NCBI GenBank assembly: GCA_025869365.1
Contig: JAOZVV010000025.1
Coordinates: forward strand, 16,281-80,280
Direction: 5' to 3'
Length of the DNA stretch: 64,000 nt
Origin: Pseudonocardia sp.
GTDB lineage: Bacteria > Actinomycetota > Actinomycetes > Mycobacteriales > Pseudonocardiaceae
In this document: positions 31,955 to 40,479 of the stretch, piece by piece
Numbering within the stretch: the stretch's first letter is position 1
Layout: each line of letters opens with the position of its first letter
Made by a program: the position numbers and the translations under genes
Notes under the pieces: model-generated
Databases searched by the model: none
Seen by the model: only the letters and a program-made list of their open reading frames with translations
What the model was told of the DNA's origin: nothing

Positions 31955-32550
31955 AGGCCGCCGAACTGGTCGTCCCCGGCGCGTGGGTGTTCGAACCGCC
32001 GTCGTTCCCGGACTCCCGCGGGGTGTTCGCGGCCCCGTTCCAGGGCGCGGTGTTCCGCGAGGCGCTGGGCTTCGAGCTGACCGTGGCGCAGACGAACCAT
32101 TCGCGCTCGGCCCGCGGTGTGGTGCGGGGCGTGCACTTCGCGGACACGCCGCCGGGCCAGGCGAAGTACGTGTACTGCCCGTCGGGTCGACTGCTGGACG
32201 TGATCGTGGACGTGCGGGTGGGGTCGCCGACGTTCGGTGAGCACGTGGCGGTGGAGCTGGACTCGACCTCGATGCGGGCGGTCTACGTCTCGGAGGGCCT
32301 GGGGCATGCCTTCGTGGCGTTGTCCGAGAACACGGTGATGGCGTACCTGTGTTCGACGGGCTACAGCCCGGGTTCCGAGCACGGGGTGTCCCCGCTGGAC
32401 CCGGCGCTGGGCCTGCCCTGGCCCGAGGACCTCGCCCCGATCCTGTCGGACAAGGACCGGGACGCGCCGTCCCTGGCCGAGGCGCGGGCGCAGGGGCTGT
32501 TGCCCACCTTCGACGCCTGTTCCCGCTGGTACGAGGATCTCCGCCGCTGA
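31951..32550 (+). CDS. rfbC: dTDP-4-dehydrorhamnose 3,5-epimerase
   Basis: A 199-residue cupin-fold epimerase (RmlC). It shows FPDSRGVFAAPFQGAVFREA, VAQTNHSRSARGVVRGVHF with the catalytic histidine, KYVYCPSGRLLDVIVDVRVG, YVSEGLGHAFVALSENTVM and the catalytic tyrosine region MAYLCSTGYSPGSEHGV. It overlaps rfbB by four bases and is co-transcribed. The product feeds dTDP-L-rhamnose or a related 6-deoxy sugar. Confidence 0.95.
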   Translation: MKAAELVVPGAWVFEPPSFPDSRGVFAAPFQGAVFREALGFELTVAQTNHSRSARGVVRGVHFADTPPGQAKYVYCPSGRLLDVIVDVRVGSPTFGEHVAVELDSTSMRAVYVSEGLGHAFVALSENTVMAYLCSTGYSPGSEHGVSPLDPALGLPWPEDLAPILSDKDRDAPSLAEARAQGLLPTFDACSRWYEDLRR

Positions 32551-32562
32551 GCCCCGCGGGCT
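32550..32562. terminator. Short hairpin between convergent rfbC and the lipoprotein gene
   Basis: AGCCC (32550-32554), loop CGC, GGGCT (32558-32562). A 5-base stem in the 14-base gap between convergent stops; no T-tract. Confidence 0.3.
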
Positions 32563-32564
32563 GT

Positions 32565-33938
32565 TCAGCCCCGTGCCGGGCTGCGGTCCCCGATCGCGTC
32601 CAGCTCCCGGCCCAGCGCCCGCTCCGCGGACTCGAACGCGGCCAGCCCCAGCACCTCGGGGGACAGGGCGCGGACCCGCGCGTTCGTGAGCACCGGGTTG
32701 TTCTGCGCGAGGCCGACCACGATCCCGTCGACGGCGGTGAGCGTGCGGACCCGCACCCCGTCGGCGAGCTCGGCGTCGGCCAGCGCCTTGCCGATCGCCT
32801 CGTGCACCGAGTCCGACGGCGGCCGCAGCCGCGTCCCCGCGGCGTCCTCGGGGGACAGCCCGTGCAGCAGCGGGGACCAGCGGTCGTCGAGGTTCTCCAG
32901 GTCCAGCGGCAGCAGGGACGTCGAGCTCCGCACGGGCGTCACCCAGAGCTCCTCGACCCAGGTCCACTCCGAGTAGAAGCGCCGCTCCGACGCCGCCCGC
33001 TCGACCTCCGAGACCGGGGCCTCGCTCGGTGTCCAGCGGGGTGCGGGTGTGGAGTCGTTCAGGACCCGGCGGGCGACGAGCCGGTGGCCGGGATCCGGCC
33101 CGGAGCCCGGCCCGCCGTCCTCCTGTTCGAGTGCCTCGTCGTCCGGCTCCTGCGTCGCCGGAGGCGAGACGCTGAGCAGCAGCAGCTCGACCGTCACGCC
33201 GACCGCGAGCCCCTGGCCGTCCGCCCGCGTCACGAAGTACCGGGGGCCTCCCGGCGCGACGCCCGCGCCGAGCACCCGGTCCAGCACCCGGCGCAGCTGG
33301 ACGATCTCCGCCTGCTGTTCCCGGAAGCGCCGCTGGAACCCGAACAGCCAGCTCTTCGTCCGCTCCTCGGCCTCCTCGCCGGAGCCCGTGACGAGCGCGC
33401 GCACGGACGCGTCGCCCTGCCGGGAGCGGCGCATCGCGAACCAGCCGGCCAGCGCGGCCGCCAGCAGGGCGACCAGGACCGCCCCGACGGCCACCGGCCA
33501 GTTCCCGGCCCACCAGCCGACGGGCGCCACCTCGGCGGACGGCGCGGGCTGCGGCAACGGCGCGGGTGCGGCGGGCACCGGCCGGCCCGCGCGGAAGAGC
33601 CCCGTGGCGGCGGCCTGGTTCCCCGCGTCGATCCGCAGTGCGGCCTGGTACGCCTCGACAGCGGCCGGGAGGTTCCCGGTGCGCTCGGCGGCCGAGCCGC
33701 GGGCGGCCTCGGTGAAGGCCTCCTGGTACCGCTCGCCCACCGTGCCGAGCCCGGTACCGGCGCAGCTGCCCTCGTCGATCGTCTGGGCCCGGGCGTAGAG
33801 CTCCGCGGCCTGGGCGAGCTGGCCCTGGGGGACGAGCGCGGCCGCCTGGTCGCACAGCGGGGTGGGCGCGGAACAGGCCGTGACCAGGGTCAGCGCCGCA
33901 GCGAGGGCCCCGGCCAGCGCGAGGCGCCCGAGATGCAT
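32565..33938 (-). CDS. Lipoprotein with TPR-like segment and internal membrane helix
   Basis: A 457-residue protein of unknown function. A lipoprotein signal (LALAGALAAALTLVTACS) leads into a short repeat region resembling tetratricopeptide helices (LAQAAELYARAQTID, LPAAVEAYQAALRID). A Pro/Ala linker, a second membrane helix (about residues 150-172) and a 280-residue C-terminal domain follow. If the helix spans, the C-terminal domain is cytoplasmic. ATG 33938 is chosen to give a normal signal length; GTG 34010 overlaps the P450 stop as GTGA and is an alternative with 24 more residues. No family recognised; the P450 neighbour may be incidental. Confidence 0.65.
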   Translation of the reverse strand: MHLGRLALAGALAAALTLVTACSAPTPLCDQAAALVPQGQLAQAAELYARAQTIDEGSCAGTGLGTVGERYQEAFTEAARGSAAERTGNLPAAVEAYQAALRIDAGNQAAATGLFRAGRPVPAAPAPLPQPAPSAEVAPVGWWAGNWPVAVGAVLVALLAAALAGWFAMRRSRQGDASVRALVTGSGEEAEERTKSWLFGFQRRFREQQAEIVQLRRVLDRVLGAGVAPGGPRYFVTRADGQGLAVGVTVELLLLSVSPPATQEPDDEALEQEDGGPGSGPDPGHRLVARRVLNDSTPAPRWTPSEAPVSEVERAASERRFYSEWTWVEELWVTPVRSSTSLLPLDLENLDDRWSPLLHGLSPEDAAGTRLRPPSDSVHEAIGKALADAELADGVRVRTLTAVDGIVVGLAQNNPVLTNARVRALSPEVLGLAAFESAERALGRELDAIGDRSPARG

Positions 33939-34006
33939 GGGCCCATGGTCGTCGGAGGGGGCCTGCCGGGACAAGGTGCGATGGTGAACGATCCGGGGCC
34001 GGTCGG

Positions 34007-35203
34007 TCACGCTCGGTGGACGCGCACGGGTATCGATGCCCAGGCCCGCAGGGTGTTGTTGAGCTGCCGTTCACCGTCGCCGACCTGCCGGATCGAGGCC
34101 ACCCGCGCGGCCAGCGCGGTCAGCAGCGCCTCCGCCTCCAGCCGGGCGACGTGCTGGCCGACGCACTGGTGCAGACCCATCCCGAACCCGACGTGCCCGG
34201 ACGGGTCCCGGCCGAGGTCGAAGGCGTCCGGGTCCGCCCAGCGCCGGGGATCGCGGTTGGCGGCGCCGAGGAACATGAGGACCTTGCCGCCGTCCGGGAT
34301 CACCGTCCCCCCGATCTCCACGTCCCTGGTGGCGGTCCGGAAGAAGGTCTGCACCGGGGACTGCCAGCGCACGGCCTCGTCGAAGGCGACCCGCGCCAGC
34401 TGCGGGCGCTCGCGCAGGCGCCGCCACTGCGCGGGGTGGGTCGCGAACGCGTGCAGCACCGCCGCGAGGCCGTGCACCGTCGTGTCGATGCCCGCGGACA
34501 GCAGCGAGCGCACGACCAGCGGGGCCTGCTCCGGGGTGATCTCCCCGCGGTCGGCGGCCGCCCAGACCGCGGCGCCGAACCCGTCGCCGGACAGTGCCTC
34601 CCGAGCGCACTGGCCGGCGACCCGGGCCCCGAGCTCGGGCGCCCGCGGCCTGCCCGCCTCGACGAGCGCGTTGGCCGGGCCGAAGGCGTTGAACAGATGG
34701 TTGCCGTAGGGCAGGAGGTTCTCCCGGCCGTCCGGGCCCAGCCCCACCGCGTCCGGGAAGACGCGAAGCGGAAAGGCCTCGGCGAGCGCGGGGACGGCGT
34801 CGAACTCGTCGGGGCCGGCCAGGACCTCGTCGACGAGCGCCTCGGCGTCGGCGGACCACCGCTCGCGGAGCGAGCGCAGCACCCGGGGGCCCAGGACCGC
34901 CGACAGCACCCGGCGCGGGGCGTCGTGGCGTGGCGGATCGGACTCCAGGAGCAGGCTGGGCGGTCGCCAGGGCTTCTCGAGGCGGAAGTTCGACAGCCCC
35001 ACCCCGGCCCCGGACTGCAGGCCCTGCCAGTTCGTGAGTGCGGCGTGCACCTGCTCGTGACGGCCGAACGCGTGGACGCCGTGGCTGGTCAGGTAGACCA
35101 CGGGACCGGCCTCGCGAAGCCGCTCCTGGAACGGCAGGGGATCGGCGAGGACCTCGGGGGAGAAGGGGTCGACGGTGGTGGTGGGCACGGCCGCGAGGCT
35201 CAC
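34007..35203 (-). CDS. Cytochrome P450
   Basis: A 398-residue class I bacterial P450. The I-helix oxygen-activation motif is SAGIDTTVHGLAAVL, the ExxR helix is FDEAVRWQSPVQTFF, and the heme ligand is the cysteine in FGMGLHQCVGQHVARLEAE (about residue 348). It starts at GTG 35203, five bases after AGGAG, and follows the reductase gene closely. It resembles soluble P450s that demethylate or hydroxylate small aromatic compounds and that use VanB-type reductases. With the reductase apparently frameshifted, its electron supply is in question. Confidence 0.92.
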   Translation of the reverse strand: MSLAAVPTTTVDPFSPEVLADPLPFQERLREAGPVVYLTSHGVHAFGRHEQVHAALTNWQGLQSGAGVGLSNFRLEKPWRPPSLLLESDPPRHDAPRRVLSAVLGPRVLRSLRERWSADAEALVDEVLAGPDEFDAVPALAEAFPLRVFPDAVGLGPDGRENLLPYGNHLFNAFGPANALVEAGRPRAPELGARVAGQCAREALSGDGFGAAVWAAADRGEITPEQAPLVVRSLLSAGIDTTVHGLAAVLHAFATHPAQWRRLRERPQLARVAFDEAVRWQSPVQTFFRTATRDVEIGGTVIPDGGKVLMFLGAANRDPRRWADPDAFDLGRDPSGHVGFGMGLHQCVGQHVARLEAEALLTALAARVASIRQVGDGERQLNNTLRAWASIPVRVHRA

Positions 35204-35211
35204 GGGAGCTC

Positions 35212-36158
35212 CTAGAGGTCGAGGACGAGCCGGTCGCCGAGGGAGCGCGAGACGCAGACGAACATGCAGTCCCCCGCGGCGCGCTCGGCGTCGTCGAGGA
35301 TCGAGTCGCGGTGCTCCGGGAGTCCCGCGAGGACGTCGGTCTCGCACGTGCCGCACAGGCCCTGCCGGCAGGAGGAGAGCACCTCGACACCCGCCTTCCC
35401 GAGTGCCTCGAGCACCGACAGGTCCGGGGGGACCGTGACGGTCCCGCCGGTCCGGGCCAGCTCGACGTCGAACGGGGTGGTGCGGGACGGCGCGCCCTGC
35501 TCCCGCGCGACGAACCGTTCGGTCCGCAGCGCGAACGGCGGCCAGGCCGCACAGATCCGCTCGACGGCGTCCAGCAGCGGGCCGGGGCCGCAGCAGTAGA
35601 CCTTCGTGGCGGGGTCCGGTGCACCGAGCCAGCGGGGCAGGTCGATCAGCCCGCACTCGTCCTGCGGGACGACGTGGACCCGCTCGCCGTGGACGGCGAG
35701 CTCGTCCAGGAACGCCATCGACCCGCGGGTGCGGCCGCCGTAGACGAGTGTCCAGTCCGCGCCGAGCAGCTCCGCCTGGTGGACCATCGGCAGCAGCGGC
35801 GTGATCCCGATCCCGCCCGCGACGAAGAGGTAACGCGAGGCCGGGACCAGCGGGAAGTTGTTCCGGGGGCCGCCGAGGCCGACGAGGTCGCCGACCGCGA
35901 GCACGTCGTGGACGTACGCGGAGCCGCCTCGCCCGGCGACCTCGCGGAGCACCCCGACCCGGTAGGTCTCGGCGTCCCAGCGGTTCCCGCACAGCGAGTA
36001 CTGGCGGGTCAAGCCGTTCGGCAGGATCAGGTCGACGTGCGCGCCCGGCGCCAGTCCGGCAGGCGGCCGCCGTCCGGCCTCGCGAGGGTCAGGGTCACGA
36101 CGCCGTCCGCCGCGGTCGCCTTGCCGGCGATCCTGAGCTCGAGTGCCTTCTCCGGCAT
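35212..36158 (-). pseudogene. VanB/phthalate-dioxygenase-type flavin 2Fe-2S oxidoreductase, apparent single-base frameshift
   Basis: The reductase partner of the P450. The frame from ATG 36158 (GGGAGG five bases upstream) encodes the normal start of the family, ELRIAGKATAADGVVTLTLA then GGRLPDW. It then hits a stop after a missing base near 36050-36053. The next frame continues with APGAHVDLILPNGLTRQYSL, so adding one G to TGGCG restores the expected WAPGAHVDL. The rest is intact: flavin/NAD domain (FVAGGIGITPLLPM, VYCCGPGPLLDAVE) and C-terminal ferredoxin (SSCRQGLCGTCETD, FVCVSRS). Either a recent inactivation or a sequencing error in a GC-rich run. If corrected, the protein is about 314 residues. 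Confidence 0.8.
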
Positions 36159-36286
36159 CACGGCCTCCCGTCGTCGTCGGGTGCACCGAGCATGCGGCGC
36201 CGGGAGGGATGGTCACCAGGGCCCTCCCATCCACCGGGAGACCTCGTGGGACGGCGGGTGCACTCCGTCGTGTGGCCGCCGGTCCG

Positions 36287-36301
36287 GTGGTGTATCACCA
36301 C
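36287..36301. promoter_or_regulatory. Operator-like palindrome upstream of the DUF2252 gene
   Basis: GTGGTG (36287-36292), TAT, CACCAC (36296-36301) is a perfect 15-base palindrome ending three bases before ATG 36305, in the 146-base gap shared with the divergent reductase/P450 operon. GntR- or TetR-type regulators bind similar sites. A GGGAGGG/CCCTCCC pair lies at 36202-36208 and 36222-36228. Confidence 0.4.
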
Positions 36302-36304
36302 ACG

Positions 36305-37711
36305 ATGCAGCCGCACGTCGTCATCGCGTCGGTGGACCGGCGCGGCTTCGCGTCCCTCTCCGCCCCGGCGACACCCCGGGCCGAGCGCTACACGATCGGC
36401 AAGGGCCTGCGACAGGTCGCGCCGAGGTCGTCCCTGGGGAGGTGGTCGCCCGCGAACCGGACCGTGGACGCGGTGGGCTCGGTGATCGCGACCAACGCGG
36501 GCCGGGTCGAGCGGCTCGTCCCGGTGCGGATCGGGCGGATGAGCGTCTCCCCGTACACCTTCCTGCGCGGGGCCGCGGCGCTGCACGCGTCGGACTTCGC
36601 GGGCCTGCCGGCCACCGGCATCCGGCCGGTGATCTGCGGGGACGCCCACCTGGCCAACTTCGGCTTCTACGCCTCGCCCGAGCGGGACCTCGTCTTCGAC
36701 CTCAACGACTTCGACGAGGCCCATCCCGGCGCCTGGGAGTGGGACCTGCGCCGCCTCGTCGCCAGCGTGTGGGTGGCGGGGCGGGACAACAACGCCTCCG
36801 AGGCGGCGTGCGAGGCCGCTGTGACGCGGTGCGTGGACGCCTACGGTGGGCATCTGGACCACCTCGCCGAGGAGCCGTTGCTGGCCCGCTCCTACGAGCG
36901 CATCGGGGCGGACCTGATGCACGAGCGGGCACCGCGGCGCTCCACCCGCAAGGCCGTCGACGACGCCGCCCGCCGGGCCCGCAAGCGCACGAGCGACCGG
37001 GCGCTCCCGCGGTTCGTCCGGGACTCCGGCGGAGCCCGGGCGCTGGTCGAGGAGCCGCCGCTGATCACCCGCCCGGACGACACCCAGTACGGGCGGATCG
37101 TCGCCGCCCTCGACGCCTACCTGGAGACCCTTCCCCCGCACTGGGCCCGGGTCGTGGGCGGGTACCGGGTGGTGGACGTCGCGCACAAGGTCGTCGGCGT
37201 CGGCTCCGTGGGGTTGCGCGCCTACATCGCGCTGTGCGAGGGATCGAGCCCGGACGACGTGCTGTTCCTGCAGCTCAAGCAGGCGCGCCGGTCCGTGATC
37301 GCCCCGTACGTGCACGGCGACGACGCCTGGCACGCCCACCAGGGCCAGCGCGTCGTGGAGTACCAGCAGGCGCTGCAGACCGTCTCGGACCCGCTGCTGG
37401 GCTGGACGACCGTCGGGGACCGCCAGTACTACGTGCGCCAGTTCCGGGACATGAAGGGCGCGATCGTCCTCGACGGGATCGGTGCCGAGGCGCTCGCGGA
37501 CTACGCCGCGGTGTGCGGCCTGCTGCTGGCCAAGGGGCACGCCCGGACCAGCGGCGCGTCCATGATCTCGGGCTACCTCGGCGGGGGCGGGAAGGCGGGT
37601 AAGGCACTGTGCCGGTTCGCGCGGCTCTACGCGGACCAGACCGAGCAGGACCACGACGCCTTGCTCGGCGCGATCCGTCGCGGTGAGCTACCGTGCGAAC
37701 CCGGTGTGTGA
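36305..37711 (+). CDS. DUF2252 family protein
   Basis: A 468-residue protein of the DUF2252 family, which has a kinase-like (aminoglycoside phosphotransferase-related) fold. Visible motifs are ERYTIGKGLRQVAPR, SPYTFLRGAAALHASDF, the catalytic-loop-like VICGDAHLANFGFYASPERD, FDLNDFDEAHPGAWEWDLRR and AHKVVGVGSVGLRAYIAL. The GDxHxxN and DxxD elements are what a phosphotransferase would need. ATG 36305 sits just after the palindromic site; the longer upstream frame runs through the intergenic region and was rejected. Substrate unknown. Confidence 0.9.
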   Translation: MQPHVVIASVDRRGFASLSAPATPRAERYTIGKGLRQVAPRSSLGRWSPANRTVDAVGSVIATNAGRVERLVPVRIGRMSVSPYTFLRGAAALHASDFAGLPATGIRPVICGDAHLANFGFYASPERDLVFDLNDFDEAHPGAWEWDLRRLVASVWVAGRDNNASEAACEAAVTRCVDAYGGHLDHLAEEPLLARSYERIGADLMHERAPRRSTRKAVDDAARRARKRTSDRALPRFVRDSGGARALVEEPPLITRPDDTQYGRIVAALDAYLETLPPHWARVVGGYRVVDVAHKVVGVGSVGLRAYIALCEGSSPDDVLFLQLKQARRSVIAPYVHGDDAWHAHQGQRVVEYQQALQTVSDPLLGWTTVGDRQYYVRQFRDMKGAIVLDGIGAEALADYAAVCGLLLAKGHARTSGASMISGYLGGGGKAGKALCRFARLYADQTEQDHDALLGAIRRGELPCEPGV

Positions 37712-37776
37712 GAACTCGTGGAGGTTCCCGGATGCCGGCGCGGATGCAGGACGGACTCCGGTCGGGGGGCGACACG

Positions 37777-38025
37777 ATGACACTGATGGCGATCGCGCTG
37801 GGCTGGGTCGCGGCGGCGCTCGTCGTCGGTGCCGTCCTGGCGCTGCTCATGCGGCGGGTCAGCCGCGCGGACGACCCGGTGGTGGAGCTGCCGCTCCCGC
37901 AGATGGGCGAGGCGCCCGAGGAACCGGACGTGCAGCTCCCGGCCCCGCGCGGCGAGGCCCCTGCGGTGGGCGCCGAGCCGCCGACGACGCAGGCCCGCGG
38001 GCGGGCCCGCGTCGTCCGTCGCTGA
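37777..38025 (+). CDS. Small single-pass membrane protein
   Basis: An 82-residue protein with one N-terminal membrane helix (about residues 3-25, ALGWVAAALVVGAVLALLM), a basic RRVSRAD boundary and a Pro/Glu-rich cytoplasmic tail. ATG 37777 follows GGGGGG eight bases upstream; ATGs at 37732 and 37744 are in frame but have poorer ribosome sites. It lies 65 bases after the DUF2252 gene and may be co-transcribed. No family recognised. Confidence 0.5.
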   Translation: MTLMAIALGWVAAALVVGAVLALLMRRVSRADDPVVELPLPQMGEAPEEPDVQLPAPRGEAPAVGAEPPTTQARGRARVVRR

Positions 38026-38041
38026 GCCCGCCGGGCGGACC

Positions 38042-39163
38042 TCAGCCGGTCATCTCCTCCGCGACCACCCAGCGGCCGCCGCTCGCCTCGATCTCCGGCA
38101 TCGCCTTGCGCACCTCGGGCAGCAGGTCCGGGACGAACAGCACGACGTTGTCCGGTCTCGCGGCCACCAGCTCGTCCGGGGAGATGATCGGGATCTCGCT
38201 GCCGGGCAGCCTGCGCCCGGCCTTGGCCTCGGCCGCGTCCGCGACGTACGGCATGAGCTCGGGGCCGATCCCGGCCGTGTTCAGCAGCGCGACCGAGCGG
38301 GACGCGGCGCTGTAGCCCAGCGTCGTGCGGCCCGCCGCCTTCTCCGCGTCCACGAAGCTCCGCAGCGCGCCGACGGTGGCGGTGGTGGCCTCCTGCAGGC
38401 TGCGGGCCCTGGCCGGATCGAGTACCCCGACGGCCTTCTCGCCCTCGACGATCCGGGCGACGGCCCCGTCCGGCACACCGCCGCGGCGCGCCGCGAGCAG
38501 CACCGTGCCGCCGTAGAGCGGATACCGGAACGCGGTGACCGGGGTGAGCCCGACGCTCGCGAGCATCGTGATCAGCGCCGGCGTGGAGTAGTAGGCGTAG
38601 TGGCCGTGCCGCAGGGCGTTCCACTGGCCGTGCTCGATGATCGCGCGGAACGAGTGGAACTGGAACAGCAGCACGCCGTCCGGGGTGAGCCGGTCCACCC
38701 GCTCCGCCAGGGCGGCGGCCTGGTCCGCGTCGTGCATCATCCCGATGTTGTCGATGATCACGTCCGCGCGCTGCCCGTCCGCGGCCGGCGTCAGGCCGCG
38801 CTCGAGCAGGATGTCCAGCCAGTCCCCGCCGTGCGGGCTGCCGTACTCGACGACGACCTTCCCGGGGGCCACGATCCCGGCCGCCGCCATGTCCGCGACG
38901 GCCTCCTTCGCCTGTTCGATCCAGGCGTCCGGTTCCTTGCCGCGCGGCTCCTCGGGGACCGTCGGGTCCTCGATCAGCTGGGCGAGGCCGCAGCCGCCGC
39001 AGAGCCACATGCGCAGCGGATGCACCGGGTCCGGGCCCGGCTCGGTGGCCAGGGGGAACAGGTCGCTGGCGGGCTGGAGTCCGGCGTCGAGCACGAGCTC
39101 GCCGTCGGTCGACCGGCAGAATCGGCAGGTGACGTCGTCCTGGTCCGGCATCGGCGCGCTCAT
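38042..39163 (-). CDS. Sugar C-methyltransferase-like protein, shortened, altered SAM motif (copy 2)
   Basis: A 373-residue relative of the preceding gene's product. It keeps the N-terminal zinc-binding domain (CRFCRSTDG, LCGGCGLAQLIEDP) and the C-terminal methyltransferase-14-type domain (LGYSAASRSVALLNTAGIGP). The central SAM domain is shorter and its motif I reads VVEYGSPHGGDWLDILL instead of the ELASNDGYLL type, and the EP-containing strand is missing. It may have an altered cofactor site or act as a non-catalytic partner. ATG 39163 overlaps the upstream methyltransferase stop as ATGA, so the two are translated together and may form a complex. Confidence 0.8.
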   Translation of the reverse strand: MSAPMPDQDDVTCRFCRSTDGELVLDAGLQPASDLFPLATEPGPDPVHPLRMWLCGGCGLAQLIEDPTVPEEPRGKEPDAWIEQAKEAVADMAAAGIVAPGKVVVEYGSPHGGDWLDILLERGLTPAADGQRADVIIDNIGMMHDADQAAALAERVDRLTPDGVLLFQFHSFRAIIEHGQWNALRHGHYAYYSTPALITMLASVGLTPVTAFRYPLYGGTVLLAARRGGVPDGAVARIVEGEKAVGVLDPARARSLQEATTATVGALRSFVDAEKAAGRTTLGYSAASRSVALLNTAGIGPELMPYVADAAEAKAGRRLPGSEIPIISPDELVAARPDNVVLFVPDLLPEVRKAMPEIEASGGRWVVAEEMTG

Positions 39164-40479
39164 CCCATCACCTGCGGGCTCGGGACCGGAACGATGAAGC
39201 GCCCGCCGGCCCGCCGGTACTCCTCCTCCTGCTTCATGATCTCGTTCTTGAAGTTCCAGGCCAGCAGCAGCACGTAGTCCGGCTTGCGCGTCATGAGCTC
39301 CGACGGGTCCAGCACGGGGATCCGCGCGCCCGGGACGAGCTTGCCCTGCTTGTGGGTGTTCACGTCCGCCACGAAGTCGATGACGTTCGCGCCGATGCCG
39401 GTGGAGTTCAGCAGGGTGGCGCCCTTGGCGGCCGCGCCGTAGGCGGCGATGGACTTGCCCTGGGCCCGCAGCTCGCGCAGCAACGTGGACAGCTGCGTCT
39501 GGTTGGCCGCGACGCGTGCGCCGAAGTCCGCGTAGGAGGAGAAGTCGTCCAGGCCGAGGGCGTACTCCTCGTCCAGGTGGCGCAGCGCCCGATCGGTGGG
39601 CGTGCCGGTGCGGCCGGCGCTCCAGCGCAGCGTGCCGCCGTGCAGGTCCGGGAAGAACTCGACGTCGAGCAGCTGCAGGCCGTGGCGGGCGAAGAGCTTC
39701 TGCACCGCGATCGTGGAGAAGTAGCAGAAGTGCTCGTGGTAGACGGTGTCGAACTCGCAGTGCTCCAGCAGGTACCGGACGCCGGGGTTCTCCACCTGGA
39801 TGACGCCGTCGTCCGCGACGAGGGCGGCCATCCCGGCGACGAAGCCGTTCAGGTCCGGGACGTGCGCCATCACGTTGTTCGCGATCACGACGTCCGCCGC
39901 GCCGTGCTCCTTGCGGATCCGCAGCCCGGTGTCCGCGCCGAAGAACTCCTCGAGGGTCGGGATCCCGGCGGCCCGGGCCGCGGCGGCCGGACCCGCGGTC
40001 GGCTCGACACCCAGCACCGGGATGCCGTGCTCGACGAAGCGCCTCAGCAGGTAGCCGTCGTTGCTGGCCAGCTCGACGACGAACGACTCCGAGTCCAGCC
40101 CGCGCTCGTCGACGAGGGTGTCGACGTGCGCCGCCGAGTGCGTGAGCAGCGCCTTGATGAAGGAGGAGTAGTAGGGGTAGTCCGCGTCGAACATGGCTTC
40201 GGCCGGGAGCTCGTGGGTGAGCTGCACGAGCGAGCACGACGGGCAGAAGCCGATCGCGAGGGGGAAGGAGGGGTCCGGGGTCGCGGACCGAGCCGGCTCG
40301 ACGAGCGCGTTGGCGATCGGCGTCGCGCCGAGGGACAGGAACTCCCGCACTCCCGGGGTCCCGCAGGCGCGGCAGCACGTCACGTACTCCGCGACCGCGG
40401 ACCTGCGCGGGATCGGCAACGCCACACTATGGGTGGCGACCATGCCCACCGGTTCCTGAACCCTCTGATCCTGACCCAT
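39160..40479 (-). CDS. NDP-sugar C-methyltransferase (TylC3/NovU-like, copy 1)
   Basis: A 439-residue class I methyltransferase of the three-domain sugar C-methyltransferase group: N-terminal zinc-binding domain (CCRACGTPG, FCPSCSLVQLTH), central SAM domain (VVELASNDGYLLRRFVEHG, GVEPTAGPAAAA, ADVVIANNVMAHVPDLNGFV) and C-terminal domain (SIAAYGAAAKGATLLNSTG). YHEHFCYFS contains the probable catalytic Tyr-His pair. It methylates a carbon of a 4-keto-6-deoxy NDP-sugar, probably derived from the rfbB product. ATG 40479 has GGGGAG seven bases upstream; ATG 40443 is a weaker alternative. Confidence 0.9.
   Translation of the reverse strand: MGQDQRVQEPVGMVATHSVALPIPRRSAVAEYVTCCRACGTPGVREFLSLGATPIANALVEPARSATPDPSFPLAIGFCPSCSLVQLTHELPAEAMFDADYPYYSSFIKALLTHSAAHVDTLVDERGLDSESFVVELASNDGYLLRRFVEHGIPVLGVEPTAGPAAAARAAGIPTLEEFFGADTGLRIRKEHGAADVVIANNVMAHVPDLNGFVAGMAALVADDGVIQVENPGVRYLLEHCEFDTVYHEHFCYFSTIAVQKLFARHGLQLLDVEFFPDLHGGTLRWSAGRTGTPTDRALRHLDEEYALGLDDFSSYADFGARVAANQTQLSTLLRELRAQGKSIAAYGAAAKGATLLNSTGIGANVIDFVADVNTHKQGKLVPGARIPVLDPSELMTRKPDYVLLLAWNFKNEIMKQEEEYRRAGGRFIVPVPSPQVMG

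Noticed and set aside
34007-35992. P450 with an extra N-terminal domain
   Set aside because: The extension is out-of-frame reductase sequence; GTG 35203 with AGGAG is the start.
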